The notes: generated by a model not told the origin, from the sequence alone. Counted from the first letter of the stretch, positions 1 to 9,650 are shown. The stretch: 64,000 nucleotides of DNA from Phocoenobacter uteri (GCF_900454895.1 NZ_UGTA01000001.1:992001-1056000), one strand, 5' to 3'. Program-made: numbers and translations.

Positions 1-1967
1 GAGGCATTTCCTAAAACAACCGCATTATCTTGTGATGTTGTGACATTATGCCCAAGCACAAAAGTATTCGTATTCGCAACCGTATTACTCGCACCTAAAG
101 CAATACTACTTGCACCACTCACCACTGCTTCGTCGCCTATTGCAATACCATTTTGTGCTTGAACTTTTGCATTGTGACCAATTGCAATACCACTTGTTGC
201 ATTCGTTGTTAACACTTTTGAATTGATACCCAACGCGACAGCATTTTGAGCTTCAGCTTTCGCACTATATCCTTGAGCAATTGAATCTTCACCTGTTGCT
301 TTAGAACTAAAACCTATCGCAATAGATTCTTCTCCTGTCGCATTCGATTCAGTACCTAATGCAATCGTACCAATATTTTCTGCTCTTGCATCTTTACCGA
401 TTGCCATTGATTGTTGATGAGCTTTCGCTTGTGCTCTTTGACCAATTGCAATATTGGCATTTTTTAACGCTTGAGCATCAGAACCTATCGCTATTGCTTC
501 TATTCCTTGAACCTCTTCTACTCCATTTTTAGGCGTGACTTCACCCGCTAAAGCATTTGCACCTATTGCTATGGATTTGGTTGCGTGTGCTATTGTGCTT
601 TTACCAATTGCGATTGACTGACCACTCGATTGTTTCGTAATAATCTTTGTAAAATCATCAGGATTTGAATCTTCGTATGTTAATGATTTTCCCTCAGCTT
701 TTGCATCAGCACCTAATGCAATGCTTGATTCAGCAGAAACATTAGATGATTTACCAATTGCAATACTTTCACTTAAGGTAGCTGTTGAATTAACTCCAAC
801 GGTAACGGCAAAATTGCCCACAGCGCCTGCTTTTTCCTTTATAAGACCGAGATTTTTTGTTGCATCTCCAGCTGCTTGCGTTGTTGTACCATCATTCACA
901 TGAACATAAATTAAACCGTCACCGATTTTATCTTCCATTTTCGACATACGACCTTGATGTCGACCTGCCAGTGTAGCTAATTGTGAACCATTGATAGCAT
1001 CTGTTGATGTAGGAGAAACCTCACCTGCTGCAACATTTTTAAGCTGTCTCTCATAGCCTTTAGAACCAAAAGAAACATAATCACCTGCCGATAATCGTTT
1101 ACCCGCTCCTCCCGCATCTCGTTGATATACATAAGTCGTAAACTCATTTGGGATCGCATTGCCATCTTTATCTAATGCCTGTACTTTTGCAAAATCATAT
1201 GATTTTGCTTCACCATCTGTTAAAGAACCCGCACCAATAGCCACCGTATTAGTCTGCGTTGCTTTTGCTCCAGCACCTAATGCCAATGCAAAAGTCGCTG
1301 TTTCTGCAACATTAGCCCCTGTTCCAAATGCAGTTGAAAGTGTACCTTTCGCTTGTGATTTCACACCAATAGTCACCGCACCTGCTCCAGTTTGTGTGAC
1401 GGGATATCGAGGATTCTGCATATTATCCCCCGTTAATTCCTCGTACACCGCTTTAACAGTCATATTTTTATCAACATTCTGCGTCGTTTCCGTACCATCT
1501 TGATGAATTGTGATCACCTTATTTTTATAACGCATTGTTTCACTTGCTACTTTATCGGTATCATCACCTCCAATTGCAATAGAAGAGTTACCCGTCGCAA
1601 GAGCATCATTACCAATGGTAACAGACTGATCCCCAATCTTAGCACCAGCAGGCAATCGTTTTCTTAATGCTCCAGAAATATTACCATTGTTATCTGTTGC
1701 ATTACCTATAACAACTATTTGGCTGTATCCACCAGAAACCAAATTTTCGTTTACCGTTGCCATTACTTGTGCATTTATGGCAAAAACACTCATCAATGCC
1801 ACACTCAATTTTGCCAACCTGAATTTCACCACATTTTGACGACTTACATTTGTATTGATAGCTGATCTTGATTTTATTTTTATTTTTGTTTTTGTTTTTG
1901 TTAATTCAGATACCGCAACAAATGTTTGCGTAGCACAACACCAAATAATTTTATAGACTTTATTCAT
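1..1967 (-). CDS. Trimeric autotransporter adhesin (YadA/Hia type), N-terminal part, truncated by window edge
   Basis: One open frame of about 655 codons runs from ATG at 1967 to the window edge without a stop. It starts with an extended signal peptide region (MNKVYKIIWCC..., then FVAVSEL at residues 16-22), typical of type Vc secretion; cleavage is likely after the AQVMA near residue 70. The passenger contains many YadA-head-like repeats of the pattern S-I-A-I-G/A-L-G about every 14 residues, and one neck motif (NVAAGEVSPTSTDAINGSQL) around 985-1045. Such proteins trimerise on the outer membrane and bind host or matrix ligands. The stalk and the C-terminal anchor lie outside the window. Lys/Thr/Ile repeats interrupt the signal region (see repeat at 1872-1901). 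The family call is strong; the ligand is unknown. Confidence 0.93.
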   Translation of the reverse strand, partial: MNKVYKIIWCCATQTFVAVSELTKTKTKIKIKSRSAINTNVSRQNVVKFRLAKLSVALMSVFAINAQVMATVNENLVSGGYSQIVVIGNATDNNGNISGALRKRLPAGAKIGDQSVTIGNDALATGNSSIAIGGDDTDKVASETMRYKNKVITIHQDGTETTQNVDKNMTVKAVYEELTGDNMQNPRYPVTQTGAGAVTIGVKSQAKGTLSTAFGTGANVAETATFALALGAGAKATQTNTVAIGAGSLTDGEAKSYDFAKVQALDKDGNAIPNEFTTYVYQRDAGGAGKRLSAGDYVSFGSKGYERQLKNVAAGEVSPTSTDAINGSQLATLAGRHQGRMSKMEDKIGDGLIYVHVNDGTTTQAAGDATKNLGLIKEKAGAVGNFAVTVGVNSTATLSESIAIGKSSNVSAESSIALGADAKAEGKSLTYEDSNPDDFTKIITKQSSGQSIAIGKSTIAHATKSIAIGANALAGEVTPKNGVEEVQGIEAIAIGSDAQALKNANIAIGQRAQAKAHQQSMAIGKDARAENIGTIALGTESNATGEESIAIGFSSKATGEDSIAQGYSAKAEAQNAVALGINSKVLTTNATSGIAIGHNAKVQAQNGIAIGDEAVVSGASSIALGASNTVANTNTFVLGHNVTTSQDNAVVLGNA
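1872..1901. repeat. Hexanucleotide tandem repeat inside the adhesin signal region
   Basis: Plus strand reads (TTTTAT)2(TTTTGT)3. On the coding (minus) strand it encodes alternating Lys-Thr and Lys-Ile in residues 23-32, between the ESPR-like segment and the hydrophobic core. Six-base units keep the frame, so slippage would change length and charge and not switch the gene off. Confidence 0.85.
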
Positions 1968-2197
1968 AATTTCTCTCTGTAAAAATAAACATACGTACCA
2001 AACTAAGTTTCCTACTTAAAAGCACGTACAATTATTAAACAGGGTAACATTGATGTTATTGCATTACAAGTTGCTTTTGTTAAAGAGAGGTTTATTGTTA
2101 AGGCAATTTGATGTAATTACCACAAATTTTACAAAAAACCAACAATCATAAGGCTAAGAAAATACGCTTTTAAAAAACGTAAATTTTAAAGAAAATA

Positions 2198-2220
2198 TAC
2201 CCGCTTCAAACAAGCGGGTA
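2198..2220 (-). terminator. Rho-independent terminator after the unknown gene at 2235-3194
   Basis: Nine-base-pair stem (TACCCGCTT / AAGCGGGTA) with a five-base loop. On the minus strand the stem is followed by TATTTTC. It sits 14 bases past the stop codon. Confidence 0.75.
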
Positions 2221-2234
2221 TTGCAAAAAATAGG

Positions 2235-3194
2235 CTATGAAGAAAGAAACTCATACAAACCTAATAAAAATTCAAGCACACCAAAGAAAGCAATAACAGT
2301 ACCAATAATTGCAATCTTACGGTTGAATTGATTATCTTGCTCTTGCTTCTTATCTCTATCTAACTGCTCTTTTTGTGTTTTTTGCCAATCTAAAATGTAG
2401 TGGATATCATCAATCTTTTGAATCAATTCACTATTTATTTGAACAATATTTAAAGACGCTTTAATATTCGACCATGTTTCAACTAAACTCGTATTTTTAT
2501 GTTTTACAGGAAGTAAAAAGAAAAAACGTGCATTAAATTCTGTCGCACGTTTATATAAAGACGTTAATTGTTTAATATCATTATTCTTATTAGCAATTTG
2601 AGAAGCATAAGCCAATTTATTGCTCAGGGATTCCATAACGTTAAGATAAGCATAGGCAAGAGCCATCAATAAAATACGATATTCAAATTGATATTGCTGC
2701 CCCTCAAGACAAGTAATAAAAGACAACCCTTTTCCATCAACGTGTTCACTGTGCGAACTCTTATGTTGGTAATCATCACTCTTGATCGCTCGGCTCAATC
2801 GAATCCCCAAAGAGGCGTATGAAATTTCCATATCCGTAACCTGATTCGATTCTGCGTTAACAAAAGCTAACCTTGTTATCTCTTTTCTATTCTGCCGATT
2901 TCTAATCTTTTGTGCATAGGTTTCTCGCCATTGATTTTCCTGTATATTATCCAATAAAGGTAATTCCATAAATTCTGCACAAAATATTTGTTGTTCTGGA
3001 CTATTTTTAAAGAAAACTAACCACCATTTTTGAGTTTCTCTCTCTTTAAAAAACTCACAATCTAACGCAGACTGAAAAAAATTGATATTACTTTCATTCT
3101 TCTCTTGATTACAATTTTTGCCTATTCTCAAATGTAATAAACCACTTGAGGGCAACATATCCTCTTGATAAATTCTAACCAATGTATTATTCAT
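2235..3194 (-). CDS. Unrecognised protein with a C-terminal membrane anchor
   Basis: 319 residues from ATG at 3194. This start is preferred because a strong Shine-Dalgarno (GGAGGT) lies five bases upstream; an in-frame GTG 15 bases earlier would put that motif inside the gene. I do not recognise the family. The protein is mostly polar and helical, has a charged Lys/Gln-rich stretch (about residues 270-290) and ends in one hydrophobic segment (IAIIGTVIAFFGVLEFLLGL), so it is probably a tail-anchored cytoplasmic protein. It is a single-gene unit with its own terminator, between the adhesin and gnd. No catalytic motif is visible. Confidence 0.8.
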   Translation of the reverse strand: MNNTLVRIYQEDMLPSSGLLHLRIGKNCNQEKNESNINFFQSALDCEFFKERETQKWWLVFFKNSPEQQIFCAEFMELPLLDNIQENQWRETYAQKIRNRQNRKEITRLAFVNAESNQVTDMEISYASLGIRLSRAIKSDDYQHKSSHSEHVDGKGLSFITCLEGQQYQFEYRILLMALAYAYLNVMESLSNKLAYASQIANKNNDIKQLTSLYKRATEFNARFFFLLPVKHKNTSLVETWSNIKASLNIVQINSELIQKIDDIHYILDWQKTQKEQLDRDKKQEQDNQFNRKIAIIGTVIAFFGVLEFLLGLYEFLSS

Positions 3195-3245
3195 TTTACC
3201 TCCACGCACATTCTAATAGTACGAATTTTTAGAAGCATATAAAAA

Positions 3246-3274
3246 AGGCTTAACAGATATTCTCTATTAAGCCT
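3246..3274 (-). terminator. Terminator of gnd
   Basis: Stem AGGCTTAA / TTAAGCCT with a 13-base loop, followed on the minus strand by TTTTTT. It lies 17 bases beyond the gnd stop codon. Confidence 0.8.
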
Positions 3275-3290
3275 AGTGTTAAACTAAAAA

Positions 3291-4739
3291 TTACACATCA
3301 TAAGTGGTTGAAGCAACATCACCACCACGACCTGTCCAATTTGTATGGAAGAACTCGCCACGTGCTTTGTCAGTACGCTCATAAGTGTGAGCCCCAAAAT
3401 AGTCACGTTGTGCTTGTAGTAAGTTAGCAGGTAAACGTGCTGATGTATAACCGTCTAAGAACGTAATCGCAGATGTCATACAAGGCATTGGGATACCTGT
3501 TTCGATAGATTTCGCCACTACTTTACGCCAGTCTGCTTGGCTGTTTTCTAAAATATCTTTGAAATATTTATCAGAACCTAAGAAAATTAAGTCAGGATTT
3601 GCTTCATAAGCGTCACGGATATTACCTAAGAATGCACTGCGAATGATACAACCTTCACGCCATAATAATGCGGTGTTACCGTAGTTGATGTTCCAACCAA
3701 ATTCTTCTGACGCTTGACGAATTAACATAAAGCCTTGTGCGTAAGAGATGATTTTTGACGCTAATAGTGCTTTACGAACCGCTTCAATCCACTGTGCTTT
3801 GTCGCCCTCAACTTTACCAACAGTTTTGTTGAATAATTTTGATGCTTCAACACGTTGTTCTTTGAATGAAGATACGCAACGAGCGAATACAGATTCAGTG
3901 ATTAAGGTTAAAGGAATACCAAAGTCTAATGCGTTGATACCTGTCCATTTACCTGTTCCTTTTTGACCCGCAGTATCAAGGATTTTATCGACTAAACGGC
4001 TACCGTCTTCATCTTTATAGCCTAAGATTTCTGCTGTAATATCAATCAAATAACTATCTAATTCTGTTTTACGCCACTCGTTGAATGTTGCTTCTAATTC
4101 ATCATCAGATAAGCCTACGCCTTCTTTTAAGAATTGGTATGCTTCACAGATTAACTGCATATCGCCATATTCAATACCGTTATGAACCATTTTCACAAAG
4201 TGACCAGCACCGTCTTGACCAACCCAGTCACAACAAGGCTCGCCTTCTGGCGTTTTTGCTGAAATCGCTTGTAAAACTGGTTTAACAAATGGCCAAGCCT
4301 CTTCGTGACCACCTGGCATAATTGAAGGTCCAAATCTTGCCCCTTCTTCACCACCAGAAACACCTGTTCCGATAAAACGAATGCCTTTTTCACGAAGTGC
4401 CACTACACGACGGTTTGTGTCAGGGTAATTTGAGTTACCGCCATCAATGATGATATCGCCTTCGTCTAAGTATGGTACTAAGCTATCGATAAATTTATCG
4501 ACCACTTCACCCGCACGCACCATTAACATAATACGGCGTGGTTTTTCTAATTTATCCGCTAAATCTTGTAAAGAATACGCACCGATAATATTCGTACCTT
4601 TCGCTTCATTATTTAGGAAATCATCAACTTTTGAAGTAGTACGGTTATACGCTACCACTTTAAAACCGTGATCGTTCATATTTAAAATTAGGTTTTGTCC
4701 CATTACGGCTAAGCCAATAACACCGATATCGCCTTTCAT
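3291..4739 (-). CDS. gnd: 6-phosphogluconate dehydrogenase, decarboxylating
   Basis: 482 residues, full length. It oxidises 6-phosphogluconate with NADP to ribulose 5-phosphate and CO2, the third oxidative step of the pentose phosphate pathway. Visible motifs: the N-terminal Rossmann turn (GVIGLAVMGQNL), the substrate-site segment GVSGGEEGARFGPS, the catalytic KMVHNGIEYGDMQ and the C-terminal signature AGQKGTGKWTG. The first ATG has an upstream GAGGAG. It lies downstream of zwf and pgl, with one unknown membrane gene in between, so the three oxidative-branch enzymes are clustered. Confidence 0.98.
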   Translation of the reverse strand: MKGDIGVIGLAVMGQNLILNMNDHGFKVVAYNRTTSKVDDFLNNEAKGTNIIGAYSLQDLADKLEKPRRIMLMVRAGEVVDKFIDSLVPYLDEGDIIIDGGNSNYPDTNRRVVALREKGIRFIGTGVSGGEEGARFGPSIMPGGHEEAWPFVKPVLQAISAKTPEGEPCCDWVGQDGAGHFVKMVHNGIEYGDMQLICEAYQFLKEGVGLSDDELEATFNEWRKTELDSYLIDITAEILGYKDEDGSRLVDKILDTAGQKGTGKWTGINALDFGIPLTLITESVFARCVSSFKEQRVEASKLFNKTVGKVEGDKAQWIEAVRKALLASKIISYAQGFMLIRQASEEFGWNINYGNTALLWREGCIIRSAFLGNIRDAYEANPDLIFLGSDKYFKDILENSQADWRKVVAKSIETGIPMPCMTSAITFLDGYTSARLPANLLQAQRDYFGAHTYERTDKARGEFFHTNWTGRGGDVASTTYDV

Positions 4740-4832
4740 TTTTGCTCCTCGTTTTGTTTTTTAATTTAAAATTTTTTAGCGGTCTGATTTTTATTAAAAT
4801 CACAGATCACGTTATAATCAAACCAGTTCGTT

Positions 4833-5534
4833 TTACTCAAAAAAGATTTTTTGTTTTCTCAATTTATCTTTATTTTTTTCATACCACAAAATATGCTCTC
4901 GAATTTCATCTCTTTTATCAAAGCTCCACAACATACACCACTCAGCTATAAATATTAATATAAATGTAAATATCAAGACAATCTTAGATAAGTCTTCTCT
5001 ATTTATAAATAAATCATTATCTTCTACTATTAAAATAATCCAATTAAAGATATTTTCCTTAAATACAACATAAAGCATAACAAAAATAAAACTTATACAA
5101 ACAAATACACTCCAAGAAATCCATTTCCATATACGAGGACTATTAAAAAGCCAATATCTCCTATTTAAAACATATTTATCCGTTAAATAGCCTTGTTTTC
5201 TCAATTTTTCTAAATTAATAAATTTACAGAAATCATAAAATGTAATGTCATTCCTTACACAACTTATTACTTGGTCAAATGTAATTCCCTTAAACACCGA
5301 TATCGTATTACAAGCCATATATTGAATAATTTGAGGCTGTCTTTCCAATTCCTCTATTTTATTTTTAACAAAAAATTTCTCTACCTGTTCATAGTCTTGA
5401 ATAGCCAATGAAAGTCTATCTTTTCTTCTAGTATAGAAATGCTCTTTTATATACCATAAAATCCATATAAATAAAAAAGATATAGTTACTAACATTCCAC
5501 TGTTAGATAAAATAGCTTGAATAATTGCGTTCAC
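4833..5534 (-). CDS. Unrecognised membrane protein between pgl and gnd
   Basis: 233 residues. The start is GTG at 5534, overlapping the pgl stop by four bases (GTGA), which implies translational coupling. Three or four hydrophobic segments are visible: near residues 11-30 (MLVTISFLFIWILWYI), near 134-156 (WISWSVFVCISFIFVMLYVV) and near 185-205 (IVLIFTFILIFIAEWCMLW). A polar 100-residue domain sits between the first and second. I do not recognise the family. Its placement inside the oxidative pentose phosphate cluster may be only positional. It is richer in AT and in Lys/Ile than the enzymes around it, which fits a later insertion. Confidence 0.82.
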   Translation of the reverse strand: MNAIIQAILSNSGMLVTISFLFIWILWYIKEHFYTRRKDRLSLAIQDYEQVEKFFVKNKIEELERQPQIIQYMACNTISVFKGITFDQVISCVRNDITFYDFCKFINLEKLRKQGYLTDKYVLNRRYWLFNSPRIWKWISWSVFVCISFIFVMLYVVFKENIFNWIILIVEDNDLFINREDLSKIVLIFTFILIFIAEWCMLWSFDKRDEIREHILWYEKNKDKLRKQKIFFE

Positions 5535-6229
5535 AACAATTCACTCGCTTCTTTATCCAAATACCATTCGGTATTACCATTGCTCGCTTTGATTCTAGCA
5601 GCTGGATAGCTTTGTGCTTTTGGATCATTTGCAAAAATTTGGTTAATTATGACCGCTTTACTTTGTCCTGTTACAAGATAAGTAATGCGTTTTGCTTTCT
5701 CAATCAATTGTGCTGTTTTTGAAATACGTAATTGCTTTGTTTCAGGATGTTCTGCAATTGTTGCTAAACGCTCGTCATCAAAATCTGTTTGGTTTGGGAA
5801 AAGTGAAGCGGTGTGTCCGTCTATTCCCATTCCTAAAATAACCCAGTCAAACTCTTGGTTTGGTACGCAATCAGTGATCTCTTGTTCAAAACGAATTAAC
5901 TCACCTTGCACCTCTTTCTCGCCTAAAACTCGATGAATATTTTCTGCTGGAATATCAATATGATCAAATAATAACGCTTGCACTTCGCCATAATTACTTT
6001 CAGGATCAGTTGGTTCAACCATTCGTTCATCACCCCACCAGAAATGAAGGTTTTTCCAATTTATTTCAGTGTTATAAGGCGATTGAGCAAGTGTTTTAAA
6101 AAGTAATTTTGGTGTACTTCCACCTGAAAGTGAAATATGAACAGGCTGAGCCTGTTCGCTATACATTTTAAATTCTTGGGCGATCTTTTCAACAGCTTGT
6201 TGAGCAGTATCAAAAATAGTTTTATTCAT
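5531..6229 (-). CDS. pgl: 6-phosphogluconolactonase
   Basis: 232 residues, the DevB/SOL type. It hydrolyses 6-phosphogluconolactone between the Zwf and Gnd reactions. Family motifs are SLSGGSTPKLLF near residue 33, the acidic WWGDERMVEPTDPESN, and ILGMGIDGHTASLFP with the conserved Asp/His. The start lies six bases after the zwf stop, so the two are co-transcribed. The stop overlaps the next gene by four bases. Confidence 0.96.
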   Translation of the reverse strand: MNKTIFDTAQQAVEKIAQEFKMYSEQAQPVHISLSGGSTPKLLFKTLAQSPYNTEINWKNLHFWWGDERMVEPTDPESNYGEVQALLFDHIDIPAENIHRVLGEKEVQGELIRFEQEITDCVPNQEFDWVILGMGIDGHTASLFPNQTDFDDERLATIAEHPETKQLRISKTAQLIEKAKRITYLVTGQSKAVIINQIFANDPKAQSYPAARIKASNGNTEWYLDKEASELL

Positions 6230-6235
6230 TATTTT

Positions 6236-7720
6236 TTATACCTTTTTCTTCATTTTACCTGATGGACGACGCCATACTTTGCCTTCTTTGGCAATTAAAC
6301 GATCCGCTTCTTTTGGCCCCCAAGTACCTGCTTCATAGTCATAAACTCGTCCGCCATTTTTCTTATAGGCTAAAATTGGCTCAACAAATTTCCAGCAAGC
6401 GTGTACTGCGTCAGTACGAGCAAATAAGGTCGCATCGCCTTTCATTGCATCTAATAATAAACGTTCGTAAGCAGTTAATAAGTTTGGCGACGCTAAATCT
6501 GCGTAGCTGAAATCCATTGACACTTCTTTTGAATCAAAACCTGAACCTGGTTTTTTCAACCCAAAACGCATTGAAATTCCTTCGTCTGGTTGAATGCGGA
6601 TAATCAATTTATTATCTGGTGCATTTTGGCTAAACACTGGGTGCGGTGTCGTTTTAAAGTGAATTACAATTTCTGTTACACGTGTTGGCAAGCGTTTTCC
6701 TGAGCGAACATAGAAAGGTACACCAGCCCAACGCCAGTTATCAATTTCACAGCGTAATGCCATATAAGTTTCTGTACTAGATTCTGCAGGTACGCCTTTT
6801 TCTTCTAAATAGCCTTTTACTTTTTCGCCATTGATTTCCGCACTGGTATATTGCCCTAACACTAAATTATGTTTTACGGTTTCAGTATTTAATGGATGTA
6901 AACAATGTAATACTTTTGCCACTTCATCACGCATTGAATCTGCGTTGATAATCGCAGGTGGTTCCATTGCAACCATTGCCAAAACTTGTAATAAGTGGTT
7001 TTGGAACATATCACGCATTGCACCAGAGCCATCGTAATAACCACCACGATCGCCTACACCAATCGCTTCAGCCCCTGTGATTTCAACATAATCAATGAAG
7101 TTTCTATTCCAAAGTGGTTCAAATAGACCATTTGAGAAACGTAAAACTAATAAGTTTTGTACCGTTTCTTTTCCTAAATAGTGATCGATACGGTAAATCT
7201 GATGTTCTGCAAAATAGTGATGAATTTGAATATCTAACGCTTTTGCGGTTTCAATATCGTAACCAAATGGTTTTTCAACAATTAAACGTTTCCAACCATT
7301 TTCTTCGGTATTTAAACCGTGAGCGGCTAAACATTCTGGAATGATACCGTATAAACTTGGAGGGGTTGATAAGTAATAAAGTGTATTACCTTGTGTTTGA
7401 TAAAGTTCGTGCAACTCTGCTAAGCGTGGCACTAATTTGCCATAATCATTTGAATCTGAGGTATTTACTGCTTGATAATAAAGATGTGAACAGAATTTCT
7501 CTAACATTTCACTGCTTTCATTACCTGCTTCAAGTAATGCACCGCGCATTTTTTCACGGAAAGTTTCATCGCTAAATTCACTACGTGCGACACCTAAAAC
7601 AGAAAAGTTTTCAGTAAGTCGTCCGATACTGTATAAATCATAAAGTGCAGGAATCAGTTTACGATATGTTAAATCCCCTGATGCACCAAAAATTACAATA
7701 CAATTATTATCTGCGTTCAT
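6236..7720 (-). CDS. zwf: Glucose-6-phosphate 1-dehydrogenase
   Basis: 494 residues from ATG at 7720, chosen because the protein then begins MNADNNCIVIFGASGDLTYR as in other Zwf proteins and a TAGGTG motif lies seven to eight bases upstream; the frame is also open further upstream. It oxidises glucose 6-phosphate with NADP. Motifs: nucleotide-binding GASGDL, IVEKPFGYD, and the active-site RIDHYLGKE. It is the first gene of the zwf-pgl-(membrane gene)-gnd cluster. Confidence 0.97.
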   Translation of the reverse strand: MNADNNCIVIFGASGDLTYRKLIPALYDLYSIGRLTENFSVLGVARSEFSDETFREKMRGALLEAGNESSEMLEKFCSHLYYQAVNTSDSNDYGKLVPRLAELHELYQTQGNTLYYLSTPPSLYGIIPECLAAHGLNTEENGWKRLIVEKPFGYDIETAKALDIQIHHYFAEHQIYRIDHYLGKETVQNLLVLRFSNGLFEPLWNRNFIDYVEITGAEAIGVGDRGGYYDGSGAMRDMFQNHLLQVLAMVAMEPPAIINADSMRDEVAKVLHCLHPLNTETVKHNLVLGQYTSAEINGEKVKGYLEEKGVPAESSTETYMALRCEIDNWRWAGVPFYVRSGKRLPTRVTEIVIHFKTTPHPVFSQNAPDNKLIIRIQPDEGISMRFGLKKPGSGFDSKEVSMDFSYADLASPNLLTAYERLLLDAMKGDATLFARTDAVHACWKFVEPILAYKKNGGRVYDYEAGTWGPKEADRLIAKEGKVWRRPSGKMKKKV

Positions 7721-7801
7721 TTTTACACCTATATTACCTTTTATTATTCGTGTTAATAATTTGTTATAACTATGCAATAATTTTTACGTTGTTACCAGTA
7801 G

Positions 7802-8608
7802 TTAATAACTATCAAATTGATAAATATTTTGCCAATCAATGCTTTTATCCCCTACCATAACAAAAGGAGGATTGATAAATGTTTCTCGTTGATTATAAGT
7901 TAAAGGCTCAAAATTAAGATTATAAATTTCACCACCTAATTCAGACAAAATCACCTCAGCTGCCGCAGTATCCCACTCCCCTGTTTTACCAAGACTAACA
8001 TAACAATCCACCTTTCCTTCTGCCACAAGCCCCGCTTTTAAACTGCTTGATCCCATAAAGAAAAAATCAAGCTGATGTGAAGATATGAGACTATCTTCTA
8101 CAATTAAGCGGGTATCTTTTCTTGTGGTAACAACTAAGCGGTCAGATTTTTTATCTTTTTTGCAATTTTTTTGCAAACGAGATGTTTTACCTTTTTCAAC
8201 CAAAAATGCACCTTGATTTTCAATCGCATAATAGGTTTTATCAATAATAGGTGCGTGAATAATCCCTAACACGGGTTTATTATTGCGTACCAATGCGATC
8301 ATTACCGAAAATTGTCCTGTTCGATCAATAAATTGTTGCGTACCATCAAGAGGATCAATCAACCAATATTCCTTCCATTGTGAACGTTCCGCAAGTGACA
8401 CTTGGCAATTTTCTTCGGATAAGATTGGTATGTTGGGGGTCAGTTTTGAAAGTGAATGGATTAAAAATTTGCTAAGAAATAGATCTGCTTCGGTGACTGG
8501 CGTACGATCAGATTTTATATGAATTTTAACCGAACCAGCATAAAACTCCGTTAAGTGCAATCCTGCTTGATAGACAATGTCTAATACTGATTGGGTTAAT
8601 TGTTGCAT
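7802..8608 (-). CDS. cysQ: 3'(2'),5'-bisphosphate nucleotidase
   Basis: 268 residues, inositol-monophosphatase superfamily. It removes the 3'-phosphate of PAP, made when PAPS is used in sulfur assimilation. The metal-binding motifs are visible: ILSEEN, DPLDGTQQFI and WDTAAAEVIL. It precedes zwf on the same strand with an 81-base gap. The adjacency of cysQ and zwf is a familiar Pasteurellaceae arrangement. Confidence 0.93.
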   Translation of the reverse strand: MQQLTQSVLDIVYQAGLHLTEFYAGSVKIHIKSDRTPVTEADLFLSKFLIHSLSKLTPNIPILSEENCQVSLAERSQWKEYWLIDPLDGTQQFIDRTGQFSVMIALVRNNKPVLGIIHAPIIDKTYYAIENQGAFLVEKGKTSRLQKNCKKDKKSDRLVVTTRKDTRLIVEDSLISSHQLDFFFMGSSSLKAGLVAEGKVDCYVSLGKTGEWDTAAAEVILSELGGEIYNLNFEPLTYNQRETFINPPFVMVGDKSIDWQNIYQFDSY

Positions 8609-8676
8609 TATCGTATCCTTGTTATTAAAAATATTCAGAGAATGAACGATGATTGTAAACTATTTTTCTAAAAAAA

Positions 8677-9609
8677 TTAACACATAAATAATTGTTGAAT
8701 CGCCTGATGATTTAATTGCTGACCAATTACCACGATACGTTCATCGGGCATTTCGGTGCAACCTGTAATGGTATATTGACTTTCCACAATATCAAATTTT
8801 GTCCAAAAACCACCTATTTTTGCATAGCCTTTTACGCGTGCCACTTTGCCAAATAAGCCTGATGTAAGCCAAAATAATTTATCCGCAAGTTGATCAATAG
8901 TTGAAATATGATGAGATGAAAAACTGATATTCTCCAATGGATCGACTTTTTGTGCTTCGTGACGGAAAAAACGATAATTCACTTTATTATTTTTTTGTTG
9001 AATTTCAATGCCTTTATCCAATAATGCCAGCCACTGCTCTTTGTGCCATTCGCTATAATGAGAAGGCAAAAACTCCACATTATTTGCAAATTTCAATTCT
9101 TTTTTGACCGCTTGAAAGTCTGTTTCTGTAAAAGTTTCTGATTTACTCACGACTATTGTGCCTGCGGTATTGAGCTGATCTTGAAAATAATCAGGATAAT
9201 TCTGCTTACTTTCTTGATAATGGCGACCGTCCACAATCGTAATCGGGGCAATCAATGAAATATCTTCATACACAATACGATTAAGCTGTTCAAGAATTTT
9301 ACTCGGCATTGCGACACCACTTGGCTCAATCAACAAATAATCTGGGTTAAGCGTATTGGCAATCGTTAGCACCGAGTAGCTGAAATCTAAATTGAGCGAG
9401 CAACAAATACAACCTTCTGTCAGCTCCCACACTTTCATATCAACATCTTTATTTTGGCTTTGCTCTTGTTTTAATAGTTCACCATCTAGCCCCAATTCGC
9501 CAAATTCATTTTCTAAAATAACAAATTGACGTCCTGTTTTTTTAACCATTTCTTTAATAAAAGACGTTTTGCCTGCACCGAGAAAGCCAGAAATTACAAG
9601 TATTTTCAT
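8677..9609 (-). CDS. COG0523/CobW-family GTPase, putative metal chaperone
   Basis: 310 residues, G3E P-loop GTPase family. Walker A is SGFLGAGKTSFIKE near residue 6, followed by the family CxCC metal motif in TEGCICCSLNLDFS and by LIEPSGVA. Family members (YjiA, YeiR, ZagA) move zinc or other metals into target proteins, but substrates differ and nothing here fixes the metal. No clear Zur-type operator was found in the upstream region. It appears to be monocistronic. Confidence 0.88.
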   Translation of the reverse strand: MKILVISGFLGAGKTSFIKEMVKKTGRQFVILENEFGELGLDGELLKQEQSQNKDVDMKVWELTEGCICCSLNLDFSYSVLTIANTLNPDYLLIEPSGVAMPSKILEQLNRIVYEDISLIAPITIVDGRHYQESKQNYPDYFQDQLNTAGTIVVSKSETFTETDFQAVKKELKFANNVEFLPSHYSEWHKEQWLALLDKGIEIQQKNNKVNYRFFRHEAQKVDPLENISFSSHHISTIDQLADKLFWLTSGLFGKVARVKGYAKIGGFWTKFDIVESQYTITGCTEMPDERIVVIGQQLNHQAIQQLFMC

Positions 9610-9650
9610 TTAATTAACCTAATAAAAGTATCTTTAAATAAGATTATAGA

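Noticed and set aside
1159..1503. Plus-strand open frame of 114 codons opposite the adhesin gene
   Set aside because: Low-complexity antisense of the repetitive adhesin frame. The minus-strand frame is continuous and has family motifs.
1872..1901. On/off phase variation by the simple repeat
   Set aside because: The unit is six bases, so slippage keeps the frame and cannot silence the gene.
3192..3209. GTG start 15 bases upstream for the unknown gene at 2235
   Set aside because: It would place the GGAGGT ribosome site inside the gene; ATG at 3194 is ideally spaced.
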